Below, piece by piece: positions 32,301 to 33,136 of a stretch of DNA of 33,136 bases. The notes beneath the pieces are model-generated. The model was not told the DNA's origin. It made no database searches and was given only the letters and a program-made list of their open reading frames with translations. Positions within the stretch are counted from its first letter, which is position 1, and every line of letters begins with the position of its first letter. The translations under genes were made by a program, and so were the position numbers. The DNA lies in contig SKQC01000443.1 in assembly GCA_007119175.1 (NCBI GenBank), forward strand, positions 1 to 33,136, in the 5' to 3' direction. Origin of the DNA: Myxococcales bacterium. Lineage in GTDB: Bacteria; Myxococcota_A; Bradymonadia; Bradymonadales; Bradymonadaceae.

Positions 32301-32741
32301 GCAGACGAATCCGGCATTTGGGCCGGCACAATCGGCGGTGGTCACGCAATCACAGGGAGGAATGCAGTGGCCATCCTCACAGGTCTCACCGGCCGGGCAG
32401 TCGAGGTCGTCGACGCATTCAACGGGAGTGCAGATGCCGTCGTCGCAGATCTGCGAGCCCGGGCATTGCTCATCGTCGGTGCAGACGATCTCCTCGGTCG
32501 GCTCGCAACGCTCGTCGATGCAGCTATGGCCTTCGGGACAGTCGGCGTCGTCGGAGCAGCTTACGGTCTCGGTGCAGATATCACCGACACAGATGGCGCC
32601 ATCGTCGCAATCACTGTCGTCGGTGCAGCGATCCATCAATGTCGATCGGCCACAACTGCTCATGACCAGCAACAGCGGCAGGACCAATCCGAAGACAATC
32701 AGCGAGGCGGGAAGCGATCGGGGCAAGATTTTGTCTATCAT
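29376..32741 (-). CDS. Giant cysteine-repeat lipoprotein (about 46 CxxDxDC units)
   Basis: The 1121-residue protein has a lipoprotein signal (VMSSC, Cys 30) and is then made entirely of short units of about 22-26 residues. I count about 46, each with four cysteines in the pattern CxxDxDC-x4-7-C-x4-5-C (for example CTDDSDCDDG), so roughly 180 cysteines. The units resemble Dickkopf N-terminal cysteine-rich or EB-type modules and are rich in Asp, Gly and Pro. Units 5 and 6 have longer loops and unit 17 is shortened. Disulfide-rich folding outside the cytoplasm is likely, with calcium binding by the Asp residues possible. The function is unknown. ATG at 32741 has a weak ribosome site. Long antisense frames here are by-products of the repeats. 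Confidence 0.9.
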   Translation of the reverse strand: MIDKILPRSLPASLIVFGLVLPLLLVMSSCGRSTLMDRCTDDSDCDDGAICVGDICTETVSCSDDADCPEGHSCIDERCEPTEEIVCTDDEQCPGSQICDDGICTPVECVDDLDCPAGETCEDGHCIPPCDCVTTADCAGPNAGFVCIDDCYCAPCQSHSDCPESSAGETACFNGVCHSVDCIDNDDCGPGQQCDDFICIDLFECTTDSDCLGDARCIDGICQSPPLECHDDADCADDEICLDNECVFAPRECFENADCPPDYECLDFMCVFTGDCFSDFDCPPDYTCEDTQCVPPECFDDFDCPGPEFCQNGQCVTPPPECFDDLDCPIGETCINNQCVSGPQCETHADCLPDETCQNGQCVTTSDCQSDSDCGEAEVCLSGTCYFVGDCTTDQECLPNEICVDFRCEVGDPCENITCDSDHYCHNGECLPVETCQFDDECPFGQVCDDGTCVPDGSCTFDEDCPAGEQCVDGDCVPAGNCFSDDDCDDGEVCQNGLCILEGGCTHDSDCPEGEECEPVSQQCQPAIECTSDDDCDQEGFICLDDRCVDGRECTSDADCPTGSVCNGFFCQPQPQCTNDSDCELGERCDLGSCVPIECSDDDDCPATWSCAGQTCVPPLLCESDDDCFMPGMQCINNVCTDPDGCQSDDDCSFFESCISGSCVPLPPPECATDADCDAGSMCEFGFCVPAGQCTFDSDCPPGERCLNYFCQPILECSTDGDCDDGESCINNQCIVDSCTGDDDCPQGMICNDGVCEEGISPMCFSDADCPPGFICEDGICIDDTSPGCETDNDCPPGFECDGSQCLPIVSECVVDEDCGPNEFCDSGVCVAAPPPPCATDADCPGSEICDNGFCIEPPGACTDDSDCSGDRECAAGTCQTAPECRNDGECDPGEICDVFSGSCVSDDNCESSADCPSGMTCVGDTCRVVTGCTTDEDCQSGTFCNDGTCYLNPDCQTDDHCPDDERCDGGFCQPFECSSDADCDSNFSCVGNTCLWEPLCSEDDDCPAPGECINFVCQNPGDGCESDSECPSGQVCWTGSCYTLPENNCDVDDDCGEDQVCNAGNCQNPDLWFCNIDTDCPPGHICFNGTCLSGTECVEDWDCTFPETCEDNECVGGNEP

Positions 32742-33116
32742 AGCTTTGGCGCCAATTTGGAGAAATTAAACCCGATCTGGCGATCGGATCATTTCATTTA
32801 AGGGGGCGATGACCATCACCAGGTATCGCTGCAACACATTTGACCGCATCGAAAGTGGTAGCATAGCACTTCGTGACCTTCAAATTTAGGCCCATTGCCG
32901 ATGGCCTTATCGGTACCGATTCTCTCGGATTTTTGGGGATATTTTACGAGTATCCTCGAAAAACCATGACTCTGCACTATGGTCGCGTTGACTCGGCAAC
33001 GCACTTGCGCTGGATATTATACCATTTAGCGGTGCGATCCGGGCGATCGTGCGTAATTTGTCGGTCATAGCTTGTGCAAGTTAAGTGCCAGCGTCTATCA
33101 ATATCAGGAGGAAGCG
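32742..33116. promoter_or_regulatory. Divergent intergenic region before a partial gene
   Basis: These 375 bases separate the Cys-repeat gene from a rightward gene. A dyad GCGTTG-N6-CAACGC (32985-33002) overlaps TTGACT (32988-32993). A TATTAT box (33015-33020) follows after 21 bases, longer than normal for sigma-70, which could mean an activator-dependent promoter or chance. A 65-codon frame at 32873-33070 has no ribosome site. Confidence 0.35.
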
Positions 33117-33136
33117 ATGACATCAGAGGGCAGTGA
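33117..33136 (+). CDS. Start of a gene cut by the window edge
   Basis: ATG at 33117 has a consensus AGGAGG ribosome site (33106-33111) 5 bases upstream and runs to the end of the window as M-T-S-E-G-S. The product cannot be identified from six codons. Confidence 0.6.

Noticed and set aside
29376-32741. A CRISPR-like array suggested by regular repeats of about 69 bases
   Set aside because: The units are divergent at DNA level, remain in one reading frame throughout and encode conserved cysteine spacing.
32873-33070. A 65-codon plus-strand frame in the intergenic region before the last gene
   Set aside because: It lacks a ribosome site and recognisable sequence, and the real start signal is the AGGAGG/ATG at 33106-33119.

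Overview
The window reads as chromosomal DNA of a GC-rich, Gram-negative predatory or social type of bacterium in the former Deltaproteobacteria, most likely Myxococcota and perhaps the Bradymonadales. This placement is inferred. It rests on Hanks-type Ser/Thr kinase signalling with FHA and PP2C partners, many Cys-lipobox lipoproteins, a giant lipoprotein built of short CxxDxDC repeats, multiheme cytochrome c, and zinc ribbons fused to signalling domains. About 24 protein genes are supported. I see no tRNA, rRNA, CRISPR array, prophage or insertion sequence with a transposase.

Layout. 1-1.5 kb: a minus-strand pair made of an M50-type membrane protease and a small J-domain protein with a PspA-like N-terminus, bracketed by copies of a GC-rich palindromic repeat. 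1.8-4.2 kb: a Zn/Cd-type P1B ATPase, ending stop-to-stop against a lipid kinase (4.2-5.2 kb). 5.3-9.7 kb: a tightly coupled minus-strand operon of a helical hypothetical protein, an FAD oxidase with alkylglycerone-phosphate-synthase features, a second FAD-domain protein and a GlcF-like Fe-S/CCG protein. 9.8-10.9 kb: a PAS protein whose histidine-kinase domain looks degenerate. 11.1-14.3 kb: PP2C phosphatase, RapZ and a five-heme cytochrome c. 14.5-16.7 kb: a soluble Ser/Thr kinase with zinc ribbon and C-terminal propeller. 16.9-18.9 kb: a von Willebrand A lipoprotein. 19.1-19.5 kb: rpmG-rpsR with promoter and terminator. 20.0-23.8 kb: two propeller-like lipoproteins. 23.8-26.8 kb: a GAF-GAF histidine kinase followed by a TPR/HEAT lipoprotein. 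27.0-27.2 kb: rpmB with its terminator. 27.5-29.4 kb: a zinc-ribbon double-FHA protein, then an IHF-beta-like protein. 29.4-32.7 kb: the 1121-residue cysteine-repeat lipoprotein. 33.1 kb: the first codons of another gene.

How the parts may work together (inference). The kinase, phosphatase and FHA protein form the core of a phospho-Ser/Thr circuit. The VWA, propeller, TPR and Cys-repeat lipoproteins form a large envelope set. The FAD/FAD/Fe-S operon plus lipid kinase may act in lipid, possibly ether-lipid, metabolism.

The most unusual finding is at DNA level. Two intergenic elements of about 166 and 185 bp (28760-28925 on plus, 10931-11115 on minus) share collinear homology blocks. Each begins with the TAG stop codon of the gene before it, in the same orientation relative to that gene. 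They look like two members of a dispersed structured repeat family that sits on stop codons.
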